Shown piece after piece: positions 24,440-35,497 of a DNA stretch of 64,000 nucleotides. The notes beneath the pieces were generated by a model, which saw nothing but the letters and a program-made list of their open reading frames with translations, was not told the DNA's origin and made no database searches. Source of the stretch: Lentisphaerae bacterium GWF2_50_93 (GTDB taxonomy: Bacteria; Verrucomicrobiota; Lentisphaeria; Victivallales; GWF2-50-93); the NCBI GenBank assembly GCA_001804815.1, contig MHBI01000044.1, positions 1 to 64,000 of the forward strand, written 5' to 3'. The translations under genes and the position numbers were made by a program. The stretch's first letter is position 1; the number at the start of each line of letters is the position of its first letter.

Positions 24440-25453
24440 CTATTCCAATGCGGCGGATATCATGGCGAGATATCCTTCCTGGGGAACGTATTCGGGGATG
24501 CTGTTGCCTGAACCCAGTGCATAGCCGCCCCTGTCGGAGGCGCGCTTCAGCATCTTGCGGCTTCTTTCGCGGACCTCATCGGGTGTATGCCTGCATATGA
24601 AGTCGACATCGATTCCACCGAGAATGGCTATGCGGCTCCCCCATTTCTCGTAGGCTTCTTCGACCGGTATTATCGTGTCCTCATAGGAATGCTTGGCATC
24701 GTATCCGATGTCGTCGATGATGTCGTCCATGACTTCCTCGAGGTTTCCGCAGGAATGGAGGATCGCGGGACATCCGGAATTATGGATGGCCTTGGCGATC
24801 TTCCTGTGCCAGGGAACGATATATTTCCTCATGTCGTCCGGACTGAGCATCGGCTGGGTTTTGAAACCCCAGTCGTCGTTTGATATCATCGCGCCTACGG
24901 ACTTGAACTGGGCGAGGATTTCATAATGCCTGACGAGACGGCTGCCGATGGCATCGACAATTTCCTGGACAAGCCCGGGATCATCGATGAGCATGAAGCA
25001 GAGGTTGTCGTAGCCGACCAGTGCGATCAGGTTTTCCAGGACGCCACCGGGTCCGAAGGCGATGTGCTTCATCCCCTTTGGAAGTTCTTTTGCAAGAATA
25101 TCAATTTCTGAATAGTCGAACTCGTCAGGTTTCTGCCATGGATAGGCCTCGAAGCTCTTCCGGTCGTTTATCATCGATCCTTCGTTCAGGGAAATTGATT
25201 TTTCGCGGTGGATCTCCGGCCTCTTGAAACCGAAACCGGCGAGGATCGTCACATAGTCATATCCCGCCTTGTGATAGGCGTGCATGTTATGCCTCTTGTA
25301 GTCCAGGCTGCCATATCCGGGCGCGAGTTTCTCGCCGGTCAGCCTCTCGTTGAGAGGTATGTTGAGGAAGAACTCGAAGAGGGTCGGCCTTGAAGGTTTT
25401 TTTCTGTCGAGGACTTTGAGGAAATTGTCGAAATTAGGTTCTCTCATTGCCAT
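24440..25453 (-). CDS. Uroporphyrinogen decarboxylase-superfamily protein (MtaA-like)
   Basis: The 337-residue TIM-barrel protein resembles MtaA/CmuA-type methyltransferases more than true HemE. It has 'RPTLFEFFLNIPLNERL', 'DDWGFKTQPMLSPDDMRKYI' and the zinc-site-like 'PAILHSCGNLEEVMDDII' (H-x-C-G). The C-terminal 'GYALGSGNSIPEYVPQEGYL' is typical of this branch. Members transfer methyl groups to or from corrinoids or decarboxylate. The gene is divergent from an AraC regulator, with three operator-like repeats between them. Regulation by that AraC protein is likely. Confidence 0.85.
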   Translation of the reverse strand: MAMREPNFDNFLKVLDRKKPSRPTLFEFFLNIPLNERLTGEKLAPGYGSLDYKRHNMHAYHKAGYDYVTILAGFGFKRPEIHREKSISLNEGSMINDRKSFEAYPWQKPDEFDYSEIDILAKELPKGMKHIAFGPGGVLENLIALVGYDNLCFMLIDDPGLVQEIVDAIGSRLVRHYEILAQFKSVGAMISNDDWGFKTQPMLSPDDMRKYIVPWHRKIAKAIHNSGCPAILHSCGNLEEVMDDIIDDIGYDAKHSYEDTIIPVEEAYEKWGSRIAILGGIDVDFICRHTPDEVRERSRKMLKRASDRGGYALGSGNSIPEYVPQEGYLAMISAALE

Positions 25454-25511
25454 TCTCCTTTTAACAATATTTATCTTTTATAATTTATTTCCAGCCATAT
25501 ATTATATTCAT

Positions 25512-25563
25512 ATCATAGGTGATTTCTTTAGCATAGATGATTAATATGTATCATAAACGATTA
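25512..25563. promoter_or_regulatory. Three phased operator-like repeats between URO-D and araC genes
   Basis: ATCATAGGTGATTT (25512-25525), AGCATAGATGATTA (25530-25543) and ATCATAAACGATTA (25550-25563) share (A)xCATAxxxGATTx. They start 18 and 20 bp apart, about two helical turns. This is the arrangement expected for AraC-family binding half-sites in a divergent promoter. Confidence 0.5.
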
Positions 25564-25604
25564 TAAATTTGCAGGACTGCTAATTTATAAAAAGGAAGAC
25601 CTGG

Positions 25605-26534
25605 ATGAAAGCAAATAATAGGAATGCAATCCCCGGGGAGCAGAGGATAAATCCTCCGACAGCAGACGAGAAGAAGAGGCTTTCAATCCTCAGGCCGTTT
25701 GTCCGGCAGACCGGCGACGACCAGCGCAGGACATGGTTCATGAAGGGACGCAAACTTCTCGACTACCTGCTCGTATACATAGGCGACGGATACGGGATAT
25801 TCACCGTCGGTGAGAAGACATTCAAGGTCGGAGCGGACGACATAGTCTGGATTCCACCTGGCACCGTCCACGAGATGCGGGGCACTTCCGGGAGGATGCA
25901 CTGCATCTACATTCATTTCGATCTCATCTATGATCCCGTAAGAAGCCACTGGAACGCATACATTCCCAGTGGAACGACTGATTTGGATCCCTGGAAAAGG
26001 CTCATGCATCCTGCTGTCGATGATGCAGCCATAAAGAATATGTCCGGAATCATCCAGAACTCCGACAAATCAGCTGTCAAACAGCTCATGAAGCAGATCT
26101 GCATCGAGCACAAAAGGAGCGGTGAAAAATCATACCTGCTTCTTTCAGGGATGATGATGCAGATTGTTTCGATGCTTGTTTCAGAACATGAAAAGAAGTC
26201 GGACTGGGAGAACATCAGATGGCTGGAGCTCCAGAAGAGCGCGTCCAAGATAAGGGTTTCCGCTGAGAAGGACATCGATCTTAAGAAACTCTCAGGGGAA
26301 AACCATCTGAGCGTCTCGCATTTCAGGAAGCTGTTCAGGGAGGTGCATGGAATAAGTCCAAGGGCCCTTCACAACCAGGCGAAACTCCAAACTGCATGTG
26401 AACTGCTCATCTACAGCAAGCAGAACATTTCAGAGATAGCACAGACTCTCGGATTCAGCAATGTCCATAATTTTTCCAGGGCATTCAAAAAGCAGATGAA
26501 AAACTCTCCCAGGAACTACAGGAATGGCAAATAA
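25605..26534 (+). CDS. AraC-family transcriptional regulator
   Basis: The 309-residue protein has an N-terminal cupin sensor domain (about 35-110; 'VGADDIVWIPPGTVHEMRG', 'MHCIYIHFD'). The C-terminal tandem helix-turn-helix region (about 205-305) includes 'DIDLKKLSGENHLSVSHFRK', 'LFREVHGISPRA' and the family signature 'SEIAQTLGFSNVHNFSRAFK'. It probably senses a sugar or aromatic ligand and activates the divergent URO-D family gene and perhaps the pectate lyase. Phased repeats lie in the shared intergenic region. Confidence 0.9.
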   Translation: MKANNRNAIPGEQRINPPTADEKKRLSILRPFVRQTGDDQRRTWFMKGRKLLDYLLVYIGDGYGIFTVGEKTFKVGADDIVWIPPGTVHEMRGTSGRMHCIYIHFDLIYDPVRSHWNAYIPSGTTDLDPWKRLMHPAVDDAAIKNMSGIIQNSDKSAVKQLMKQICIEHKRSGEKSYLLLSGMMMQIVSMLVSEHEKKSDWENIRWLELQKSASKIRVSAEKDIDLKKLSGENHLSVSHFRKLFREVHGISPRALHNQAKLQTACELLIYSKQNISEIAQTLGFSNVHNFSRAFKKQMKNSPRNYRNGK

Positions 26535-26554
26535 TAAAATTTTTAAAAAAATCC

Positions 26555-26582
26555 TTGCAAAGCCAATACATAATACTATACT
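26555..26582 (+). promoter_or_regulatory. Promoter of the Rrf2-cysK block
   Basis: TTGCAA (26555-26560), a 16-bp spacer and TATACT (26577-26582), followed by an A+T-rich segment (ACCCTATAAACTATAAAGGA) just before the ATG at 26614. The last segment is a plausible Rrf2 operator for autoregulation. Confidence 0.5.
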
Positions 26583-26613
26583 TACCCTATAAACTATAAA
26601 GGATATATGTTTT

Positions 26614-27048
26614 ATGAAGCTTTCGACGAAATCAAGGTATGGATTGCGGATACTTCTGCAGATTGCGATTGACAATAAGGATGGCAAAGCCGCACAAGGC
26701 AAGGCAATCGCCAGAAAGCAGGACATATCCGAACCTTACCTGGAACAAATCATGATACCTTTGAAAACTGCTGGACTTGTAAGGACAACACGCGGATGCA
26801 ACGGTGGATACTTCCTGAACAAGAAGCCTGAAGAAATAACGGTTCTCAATATCATAGAGCTTTTTGAAGGCGAGTTCAATCTTGTTGACTGCGTGGCGGA
26901 TCATAAGGCCTGCAACAGGACCAAGACATGTCAGACGATCAATGTGTGGAAGAGGCTGGCCCAGGCTCTCAAGAGCACGGCAGAGAAGATAACCTTGCAG
27001 TCCATCCTTGAAGACCGGAACGGCATCACTTCGGAATATATAATCTGA
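26614..27048 (+). CDS. Rrf2-family transcriptional regulator (IscR/CymR-like)
   Basis: The 144-residue protein starts 'MKLSTKSRYGLRILLQIA', the Rrf2 winged-helix signature, with the recognition part 'QDISEPYLEQIMIPLKTAGL' and wing 'VRTTRGCNGGYFLNKKPEEI'. Three cysteines in 'DCVADHKACNRTKTC' (C-x6-C-x5-C) match the Fe-S ligands of IscR-like members. It sits 21 bp upstream of cysK. A role in sensing Fe-S or cysteine status and controlling sulfur assimilation, as for CymR or IscR, is likely. Confidence 0.92.
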   Translation: MKLSTKSRYGLRILLQIAIDNKDGKAAQGKAIARKQDISEPYLEQIMIPLKTAGLVRTTRGCNGGYFLNKKPEEITVLNIIELFEGEFNLVDCVADHKACNRTKTCQTINVWKRLAQALKSTAEKITLQSILEDRNGITSEYII

Positions 27049-27069
27049 AAAGAACGAAAGGACGGATTC

Positions 27070-27990
27070 ATGAAATTATATCAGGACATATCGCAGGTCA
27101 TTGGCAACACCCCCATGGTGAAGCTTAACCGTATCATACCTGGCAATGGAGCTGAGATCTACGCGAAGCTTGAGTTCTTCAATCCAATGTCCAGCGTGAA
27201 GGACCGTATTGCAAAGAGCATGATTGATGCGGCTGAAAAGGCCGGAAAGCTCAAACCTGGCGGCCTCATAATAGAACCCACCAGCGGAAATACCGGACTC
27301 GGTCTTGCGATGATCGCAGCCGCGAAAGGCTACAAGCTCTTGATAACAATGCCCGAAACCATGTCGGTGGAGAGAAGGATGATGATCGAGTATCTCGGAG
27401 CTGAAATCTTCCTTACGCCCGGAGCAAAAGGGATGACAGGCGCGGTCGAGAAGGCCGAGGAGCTCATGAAGGAACATCCCGGCGCATATATGCCGGCGCA
27501 GTTCGATAATCCTGCAAACCCGGAGATCCACAGGAAGACGACGGCGGAAGAAATCTGGACCGATACTGAAGGACAGGTTGATATTTTCGTCGCAGGAGTC
27601 GGGACCGGCGGGACGATCACCGGCGTAGGTACGCTTCTGAAGGAAAGGAAGCCAGGAGTAAGGATAATAGCAGTTGAACCGGACAGTTCTGCTGTTCTTT
27701 CAGGGGACAAGGCCGGAAAACATGCCATCCAGGGGATAGGCGCAGGATTCATACCTAAAATACTGAACAGGGATGTCATTGACGAGATAATAAGAATAAA
27801 GGACGAGGAGGCGATTGACACTGCTAAAAAGCTCGCGAAACTTGAAGGCATATTCTGTGGAATAAGCTCTGGCGCGAATGTCATGGGAGCCCTGAAAGTC
27901 GCATCAAGGCCGGAGAACGCCGGGAAAAAAGTCGTTGTCATAATCTGCGATACTGCAGAAAGATATCTGACAACATCATTATTCAACTGA
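27070..27990 (+). CDS. cysK: Cysteine synthase A
   Basis: CysK forms cysteine from O-acetylserine and sulfide with PLP. The 306-residue protein has '[12 protein letters not shown]', the PLP lysine in '[15 protein letters not shown]' near residue 41, the substrate loop '[16 protein letters not shown]', the phosphate loop '[14 protein letters not shown]' and '[11 protein letters not shown]'. Length is typical. It is downstream of the Rrf2 regulator, presumably in the same transcript, and upstream of metY. Together they form a sulfide-assimilation block. Confidence 0.96.
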   Translation: MKLYQDISQVIGNTPMVKLNRIIPGNGAEIYAKLEFFNPMSSVKDRIAKSMIDAAEKAGKLKPGGLIIEPTSGNTGLGLAMIAAAKGYKLLITMPETMSVERRMMIEYLGAEIFLTPGAKGMTGAVEKAEELMKEHPGAYMPAQFDNPANPEIHRKTTAEEIWTDTEGQVDIFVAGVGTGGTITGVGTLLKERKPGVRIIAVEPDSSAVLSGDKAGKHAIQGIGAGFIPKILNRDVIDEIIRIKDEEAIDTAKKLAKLEGIFCGISSGANVMGALKVASRPENAGKKVVVIICDTAERYLTTSLFN

Positions 27991-28012
27991 AAGAAGAAAT
28001 TACATAATTTCC

Positions 28013-28080
28013 TAAGGTAGGGCGGTTTCGCCGAAACCGCCGCCTCAGAACGGACGGCTCAGCGAGCCATCCCTACCTTA
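28013..28080. repeat. Composite palindrome with GTAGGG...CCCTAC arms
   Basis: Perfect 10-bp outer arms TAAGGTAGGG (28013-28022) and CCCTACCTTA (28071-28080). They enclose the hairpins GGCGGTTTCGCCGAAACCGCC (28021-28041) and GGCTC-AGC-GAGCC (28056-28068). It is a REP-like element between cysK and metY and shares its GTAG/CTAC border with elements at 40947-41060 and 47311-47376. Confidence 0.65.
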
Positions 28081-28128
28081 ATTCGCCAATTTACAATTGT
28101 CTCAAAAATAAAGAAAGGAATCCATATC

Positions 28129-29424
28129 ATGAAGAAACAGGGAGACTCAACAATAACCCTTCACGCGGGGCAGACGCCGGATCCGACGACCGGAGCCAGG
28201 GCCGTCCCCCTATATCAGACATCCAGCTATGTCTTCAAATCAGCGGAACATGCGGCGAATCTTTTCGCCCTCAAGGAATTCGGCAACATCTACACGCGCC
28301 TCATGAACCCTACGACAGATGTCTGGGAAAAACGCCTCGCCGCGCTCGAAGGCGGAACAGGCGGTCTCGGAACATCCAGCGGCATGGCCGCCATTTTCCT
28401 GGCCATCACCAATATCGCACAGGCCGGCGACCACATCATCACTTCCGCATCGCTCTACGGCGGCACGGACACCCTTTTCCGGTACACGCTTCCAAGATTC
28501 GGGATCGAGGTAACATTCATTGACGACATCAATCCAGAAAAAGTTAAGAAGGCAATAAGGAAAAACACCAAGCTCGTATATGCCGAGACCATCGGCAATC
28601 CAAAGGGCGACGTCCCTGATATCGAAGGGATCTCAAAGGCCGCCCATGCCGAAGGAATTCCTCTTTTCATCGACAATACCTTCGCGCCGATACTGTGCAA
28701 ACCTATTGAATACGGGGCAGATGTCGTAGTGCATTCCTGCACGAAATGGATCGGCGGGCACGGTACTTCAATCGGTGGCATAATCATCGACAGCGGGAAA
28801 TTCGACTGGTCCTCGGGCCGTTTCCCCGAATTCACTACTCCAGATGAGAGCTATCACGGGATGGTCTACTGGGACGCGCTCAAGAATGTCCCAGGAGCCG
28901 GAAATATCGCCTATATAATCAAGGCAAGGGTACAGGGGATGAGGAACATCGGGTTCTGCCCGAGCCCGTTCAATTCCTTCCTGTTCCTGCAGGGAATCGA
29001 AACTCTGCCGCTCAGGATGAAGGCGCACAACGAGAACGCAATAGCGCTTGCGGAATATCTGAAGAAGCATAAGCTTGTAGACTGGGTCAGCTACACCGGA
29101 CTGCCGGAACATCCATACCACAAGATCGCCGCAAAATATCTCAGGGGCGGATTTGGGTCGGTGTTCGGATTCGGTGTCAAAGGCGGGCACAAGGCCGCAA
29201 TGAAGTTCATCGATTCCGTCAAGCTCGCAAGCCATCTGGCGAACGTCGGCGATGCCAAGACACTTGTACTGCATCCTGCTTCGACAAGCCACCAGCAGAT
29301 GAGCCCGGAAGCCCAGAAGGCATCAGGAGTCACTCCGGAATTCGTGCGCATCTCGGTAGGGATTGAAAACATCGAGGACATCATGGCCGACTTCGACCAG
29401 GCGCTGGAAAAGTCGCAGAAATAA
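28129..29424 (+). CDS. metY: O-acetylhomoserine sulfhydrylase (aminocarboxypropyltransferase)
   Basis: The 431-residue PLP enzyme of the Cys/Met metabolism family begins with 'TITLHAGQTPDPTTGARAVP'. It has 'YTRLMNPTTDVWEKRLAALE' and the PLP-lysine segment 'ADVVVHSCTKWIGGHGTSIG' near residue 205. The C-terminal 'LVLHPASTSHQQMS' and 'VRISVGIENIEDI' are MetY hallmarks. It makes homocysteine from O-acetylhomoserine and sulfide, feeding the homocysteine methyltransferase/MTHFR fusion at 21103. It follows cysK on the same strand. Confidence 0.95.
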   Translation: MKKQGDSTITLHAGQTPDPTTGARAVPLYQTSSYVFKSAEHAANLFALKEFGNIYTRLMNPTTDVWEKRLAALEGGTGGLGTSSGMAAIFLAITNIAQAGDHIITSASLYGGTDTLFRYTLPRFGIEVTFIDDINPEKVKKAIRKNTKLVYAETIGNPKGDVPDIEGISKAAHAEGIPLFIDNTFAPILCKPIEYGADVVVHSCTKWIGGHGTSIGGIIIDSGKFDWSSGRFPEFTTPDESYHGMVYWDALKNVPGAGNIAYIIKARVQGMRNIGFCPSPFNSFLFLQGIETLPLRMKAHNENAIALAEYLKKHKLVDWVSYTGLPEHPYHKIAAKYLRGGFGSVFGFGVKGGHKAAMKFIDSVKLASHLANVGDAKTLVLHPASTSHQQMSPEAQKASGVTPEFVRISVGIENIEDIMADFDQALEKSQK

Positions 29425-29449
29425 TAAATTTTGCAGACGCAAAATTTAT
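29424..29449. terminator. Palindrome after metY (convergent gene border)
   Basis: ATAAATTTTGC (29424-29434) and GCAAAATTTAT (29439-29449) pair perfectly around AGAC. It starts at the last base of the metY TAA stop and lies just before the 3' end of the converging gene at 29452. It could serve both strands. Confidence 0.6.
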
Positions 29450-29451
29450 AA

Positions 29452-29907
29452 CTAGTAGTTCCTCGGGCAGAATATTTTCGAGGAAGGCATTATAAGGCTG
29501 AAGGAGCTGTTGCCTTTACCTGGAAGAATGTATTCAAGGCCCTGTCCGTCGGAAATCACGGAGCTTATTTTTGCGGACAGGGTTTCAATTGCCCGCATGA
29601 CTTCATTTTCTGTAAAATCCGCGAAATTCGCAGGGCTGTTTATTTCAGGCATGACTGCTGAAGAGACTGAAGATGAAAATGCCTTGAACTCCTCGAGAAG
29701 CGAAGATATGCCTCTGATCGGCGGCAGGGAGTGCTTGCATCGTATGGCCAGCATCCAGAAAAGTGCGAATTCCGCAGGCTGGAGGATTAGCTTCCCCTGT
29801 CCAATCTCACATTCCAGGGAATCCGGTCGAAGGACAAGTTCCGGAAAATCAATTCCTTCGACGTGGATGAGCCTGTCAATGAAATCTGATATTTTCCGCG
29901 GTTCCAT
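29452..29907 (-). CDS. Short protein resembling the C-terminal domain of Cas_NE0113-type CRISPR ring nucleases
   Basis: The 151-residue protein has the segment 'LILQPAEFALFWMLAIRC', close to the 'L-S/T-P-A-E-F-A-x-Y-W-M-L-A' stretch that follows the Rossmann nuclease domain in Cas_NE0113/Csx-type proteins. A later helix and end ('FTENEVMRAIETLSAKISSV', then 'SFSLIMPSSKIF') also fit that domain. The N-terminal CARF-like ring-nuclease domain of about 200 residues is absent. Only 160 bp separate this gene from purQ, so it is not merely frameshifted nearby. It may be a relic or a stand-alone winged-helix protein. Family assignment is from memory of motifs. Confidence 0.4.
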   Translation of the reverse strand: MEPRKISDFIDRLIHVEGIDFPELVLRPDSLECEIGQGKLILQPAEFALFWMLAIRCKHSLPPIRGISSLLEEFKAFSSSVSSAVMPEINSPANFADFTENEVMRAIETLSAKISSVISDGQGLEYILPGKGNSSFSLIMPSSKIFCPRNY

Positions 29908-30067
29908 TGGATCGTAAAGATTCCGGCTGAAGCCGGTACTCCGAGCGCCTTATTTATGTAAATTACGTGCTGCTGTCATGTTAAACCGTTTGGAGTCCCG
30001 CCTTTAGGCGGAAGCATTTTACAATGTAGAAGTTCAGGAAACGATTAAGTTTACTGAACTTGTACGG

Positions 30068-30886
30068 TCATACAAGGTTTTCCGATGCGAATTCGACTGC
30101 ATTCCTGAAAATAACGACACCCTGCCCTTCCCTGGGAAGTTTTCCCTTGATCTTTTCTGTCGTCCAATACGGCGAATTGAAGGGTGAAAGATAAGCTTCG
30201 GGATGCGGCATGAGTCCGAATATCCGGCCGGTCGCATCGCAGATCCCAGCTATGCTGTTGAGCGAACCGTTCGGGTTCTGCGGGAACTTGCATTTGATGT
30301 TGCCTTTTTCATCACAGTATCTGAGAGCTACGAGATTTTCCTTTTCAATCCTCTTCAGGACATTGTCATCAGCGACGAATTTGCCTTCGCCATGCCTGAC
30401 TGGAAGGAATATCTTGTCGATGCCTTTCGTGAAGATGCATTTGCATTTCGGATTGCCCTTGAGATGAACCCAGTCGTCCCTGAAAGTACCGCTGTCATTG
30501 TGCGCAAGCGCCGCCTGCTGGAAGAAATATTTCCCGTCGAGCGCTGGTACGAGCCCGAGCCTGGATATTGTCTGGAACCCGTTGCATATGCCTATTACAA
30601 GCTTGCCGTCGGAAACGAACTTCTCAAGCTGCTCCCTGATCCTGAACTTGATCCTGTTTGCAAAGATGGTGCCCGCTCCGAGATGGTCCCCGAACGAGAA
30701 ACCTCCGATAAATGCGAGGATATGGAACTCGTCCATCCTGCGCTTGCCCGAAAGCAGGTCGTTCAAGTGCAACTGCTCCGGAACCGCCCCGCATATCCTG
30801 AACGCCGCCGAGGTCTCAGCCTCGCAGTTCAGCCCAAATCCAGTGATTACCAGAGCCCTCGCCTTCTTACTGATGTTTTTTTTCAT
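30068..30886 (-). CDS. purQ: Phosphoribosylformylglycinamidine synthase, glutaminase subunit
   Basis: PurQ supplies ammonia from glutamine to PurL in step four of purine synthesis. The 272-residue class-I amidotransferase starts 'ARALVITGFGLNCEAETSAA'. It has 'AFIGGFSFGDHLGAGTIFA', the nucleophile Cys in 'VIGICNGFQTISRLG', and the catalytic His-Glu in 'GLMPHPEAYLSPFN'. It is the longer PurQ form. Its start overlaps the stop of the sensor kinase gene by 4 bp. purL and purS are not in the window. Confidence 0.94.
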   Translation of the reverse strand: MKKNISKKARALVITGFGLNCEAETSAAFRICGAVPEQLHLNDLLSGKRRMDEFHILAFIGGFSFGDHLGAGTIFANRIKFRIREQLEKFVSDGKLVIGICNGFQTISRLGLVPALDGKYFFQQAALAHNDSGTFRDDWVHLKGNPKCKCIFTKGIDKIFLPVRHGEGKFVADDNVLKRIEKENLVALRYCDEKGNIKCKFPQNPNGSLNSIAGICDATGRIFGLMPHPEAYLSPFNSPYWTTEKIKGKLPREGQGVVIFRNAVEFASENLV

Positions 30887-32613
30887 TGCTGTATTTTCTC
30901 CGCAGGAATATAAACGGTGAACTTGGTCCCCTTACCCTCCTCCGAGTCGACAAAAATCCTGCCATGGAGGTTGTCCACTATTATTATGACCGTGGAAAGC
31001 CCTATTCCTGTTCCTTTTGCTCCCTTTGTTGTAAAAAACGGTTCAAATATCTGGTTCTTCACTTCTTTTGACATTCCAGCCCCATTGTCGGAAATGGAAA
31101 GGATGATATGGTCGACCTGGTGGAGCTTCTTCAGGGTGATGTCGGCATTGTTCTTCCGGATCAGTTCCGTCTTTATCTGGATCGTCCCGCCTTCCGGCAT
31201 CGCATCCCTGGCATTGATACACAGATTCATGAGGAGCTGCTCAATCTGCGACGCCGATGCATGTATCGACGGCAGGTTCTGCCCAAGTCCAAGCTTGACT
31301 GATATCTTCTTCTCAAAGAATCTCTGCAGGATGGTCGCGGTATCTTCAATGCATTTGTTGAAATCTATTTCAGATTCATGCGCAGCCGTTCTCCGGTAGA
31401 AACCTGTAAGCTGGACTGTCAGCTTTGAAGCTCTGTCAGTAAGATCGTTTATAAGCTTCAGATCCTTTTCAGAAGCCCTGCCGCCGCCTTCCTGTATGAT
31501 TACAGGTATTCCTTTCATCAGCTGGACGATATTGTTGAAATCATGGGCTATGCCGTTGACAAAAATAGCGGATGTCTCCATCTTCTGCGCCTGGATGAGC
31601 TGCTTTTGAAGCATGCATGCATAATGTTTTGCCACAAGGATGTATCCGATTACCAGGAATCCCGCCATGAGAACGAACGTTATTGAAGGATAGAGGCAGT
31701 ATGTTTCGAGGAATTCAAATCTCGGAAGCGCATCGTTTATTTCCTGTGCCGACGCATCTATGCAGACGAACCAACGCTGGCTCCTGCTGAGGTTTATGTC
31801 GGTGTAGGACAGATATCTTACGACTTCCTTCTTGTTCTCCATTATCTGATAGGTGGTTATGCCCTCCTTCTCTTCCTTCATCTGTTTCAGCAGCGAAATC
31901 CGGAGCTCCGTCAGCAGCGAAATCGAACTTATCTTCTCCGAATAGCCGGGAAGCAGCATCTCATTACCGTCGCTGTCGATCATCCATGTCTTTCCCGTCC
32001 CCCTCACCTGTACCTTGCCAAGATATGCCTTTGAAAGGGCGTCGAAGTCGATCAGCATTGAAATTGATCCCGCGTACTCCTCGTTCCTGAAGACAGGCAC
32101 CGACAGGGCGACCACCTTGAAACCTTCGGACAACGTGAACGGATTGCTGATCACGGGCCTCTTGTCCCTTGTGACATTCAGCAGATGCTTCTGCGCGGAG
32201 GCGTCTGTCTCAATGGCCAGATCCCACGGAACCGAGAACAAGGTCTGCATGTCGGAGGAAACGAATGAAATAGCCCTGACGAAATCCTTCTCCTTGTGGA
32301 AATCATAGAGATCTATCATCATGGATTCGCCTGTGGCGTCAAGTTTGATTATCGACGGTGCAAGCGACACCTGGTATATCTTCTCCTTGAGCCTGACAAT
32401 ATGCGACTGGATGAGTTCGGCGTAGATTTTGGCCGAGTAGAATGCCTCGTTCTGGAATGCCTTTGTCTTTTCAGCCTGGAAGTTCCTGTATACGAAAAAC
32501 AGTATGGTCATCATCGCAAGGAATATGATCGACAGGAGAATGACGAACAGCCTGTCGATAGTGCTGTAATATCTGCTGAACATTCCTATGATTGTCTTCG
32601 GCAAATTACGCAT
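30883..32613 (-). CDS. Membrane sensor histidine kinase
   Basis: The 576-residue protein has a transmembrane helix (about 20-42), a large periplasmic dCache-like sensor domain (about 43-298; 'FVRAISFVSSDMQTLFSVPW', 'YAGSISMLIDFDALSKAY') and a second helix (about 302-325). The kinase core follows: H box 'NGIAHDFNNIVQLM' near 355, N box 'LLMNLCINARDAMPEGG', then 'DNGAGMSKEVKNQIFEPFFT' and 'GTGIGLSTVI'. The ligand is unknown. No response regulator is adjacent. The gene oddly overlaps purQ by 4 bp and may share its transcript. Confidence 0.9.
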   Translation of the reverse strand: MRNLPKTIIGMFSRYYSTIDRLFVILLSIIFLAMMTILFFVYRNFQAEKTKAFQNEAFYSAKIYAELIQSHIVRLKEKIYQVSLAPSIIKLDATGESMMIDLYDFHKEKDFVRAISFVSSDMQTLFSVPWDLAIETDASAQKHLLNVTRDKRPVISNPFTLSEGFKVVALSVPVFRNEEYAGSISMLIDFDALSKAYLGKVQVRGTGKTWMIDSDGNEMLLPGYSEKISSISLLTELRISLLKQMKEEKEGITTYQIMENKKEVVRYLSYTDINLSRSQRWFVCIDASAQEINDALPRFEFLETYCLYPSITFVLMAGFLVIGYILVAKHYACMLQKQLIQAQKMETSAIFVNGIAHDFNNIVQLMKGIPVIIQEGGGRASEKDLKLINDLTDRASKLTVQLTGFYRRTAAHESEIDFNKCIEDTATILQRFFEKKISVKLGLGQNLPSIHASASQIEQLLMNLCINARDAMPEGGTIQIKTELIRKNNADITLKKLHQVDHIILSISDNGAGMSKEVKNQIFEPFFTTKGAKGTGIGLSTVIIIVDNLHGRIFVDSEEGKGTKFTVYIPAEKIQQ

Positions 32614-32798
32614 CCTTCCTGTTATGTGCAGAATATAAGCTTGTTTTCGCTTTTTTGAAGCTTCAAAGAATATTCACTTGTATTTCCTTCGAACGGATAA
32701 TCCCTGAAAGCGCAGGCGCCGGCATTGAAATGGCGCGAATCCAGGGATGGAATGGGAACTCCCATGGGAAAGCTGCTGCGAATAATGATGACAGCCCC

Positions 32799-35309
<2,511 letters not shown>

Positions 35310-35425
35310 TTATCTCCAGAATTACGGGAATCTCATGTTCCCACGGGCTGTAAAAAATGAATTGACAACAATAGCATAAACAACACTAAAAACTATACGA
35401 AAAATCAAGTTTTTTCGGAGAAATT

Positions 35426-35454
35426 TTGCAATACCAAACTAAGCACTGTATCTT
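35426..35454 (+). promoter_or_regulatory. Candidate guaB promoter
   Basis: TTGCAA (35426-35431), a 17-bp spacer and TATCTT (35449-35454), 44 bp upstream of the guaB ATG. The gyrB-guaB gap is A+T-rich, as expected for a divergent promoter region. Confidence 0.4.
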
Positions 35455-35497
35455 ACACCGCTAAACGTTAGAAACCTGATGCAAAGATGGAGTTTTT

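Noticed and set aside
27991..28128. Possible riboswitch or T-box before metY
   Set aside because: The only structure is the GTAG/CTAC REP-like element; no SAM or T-box signature bases were recognised.
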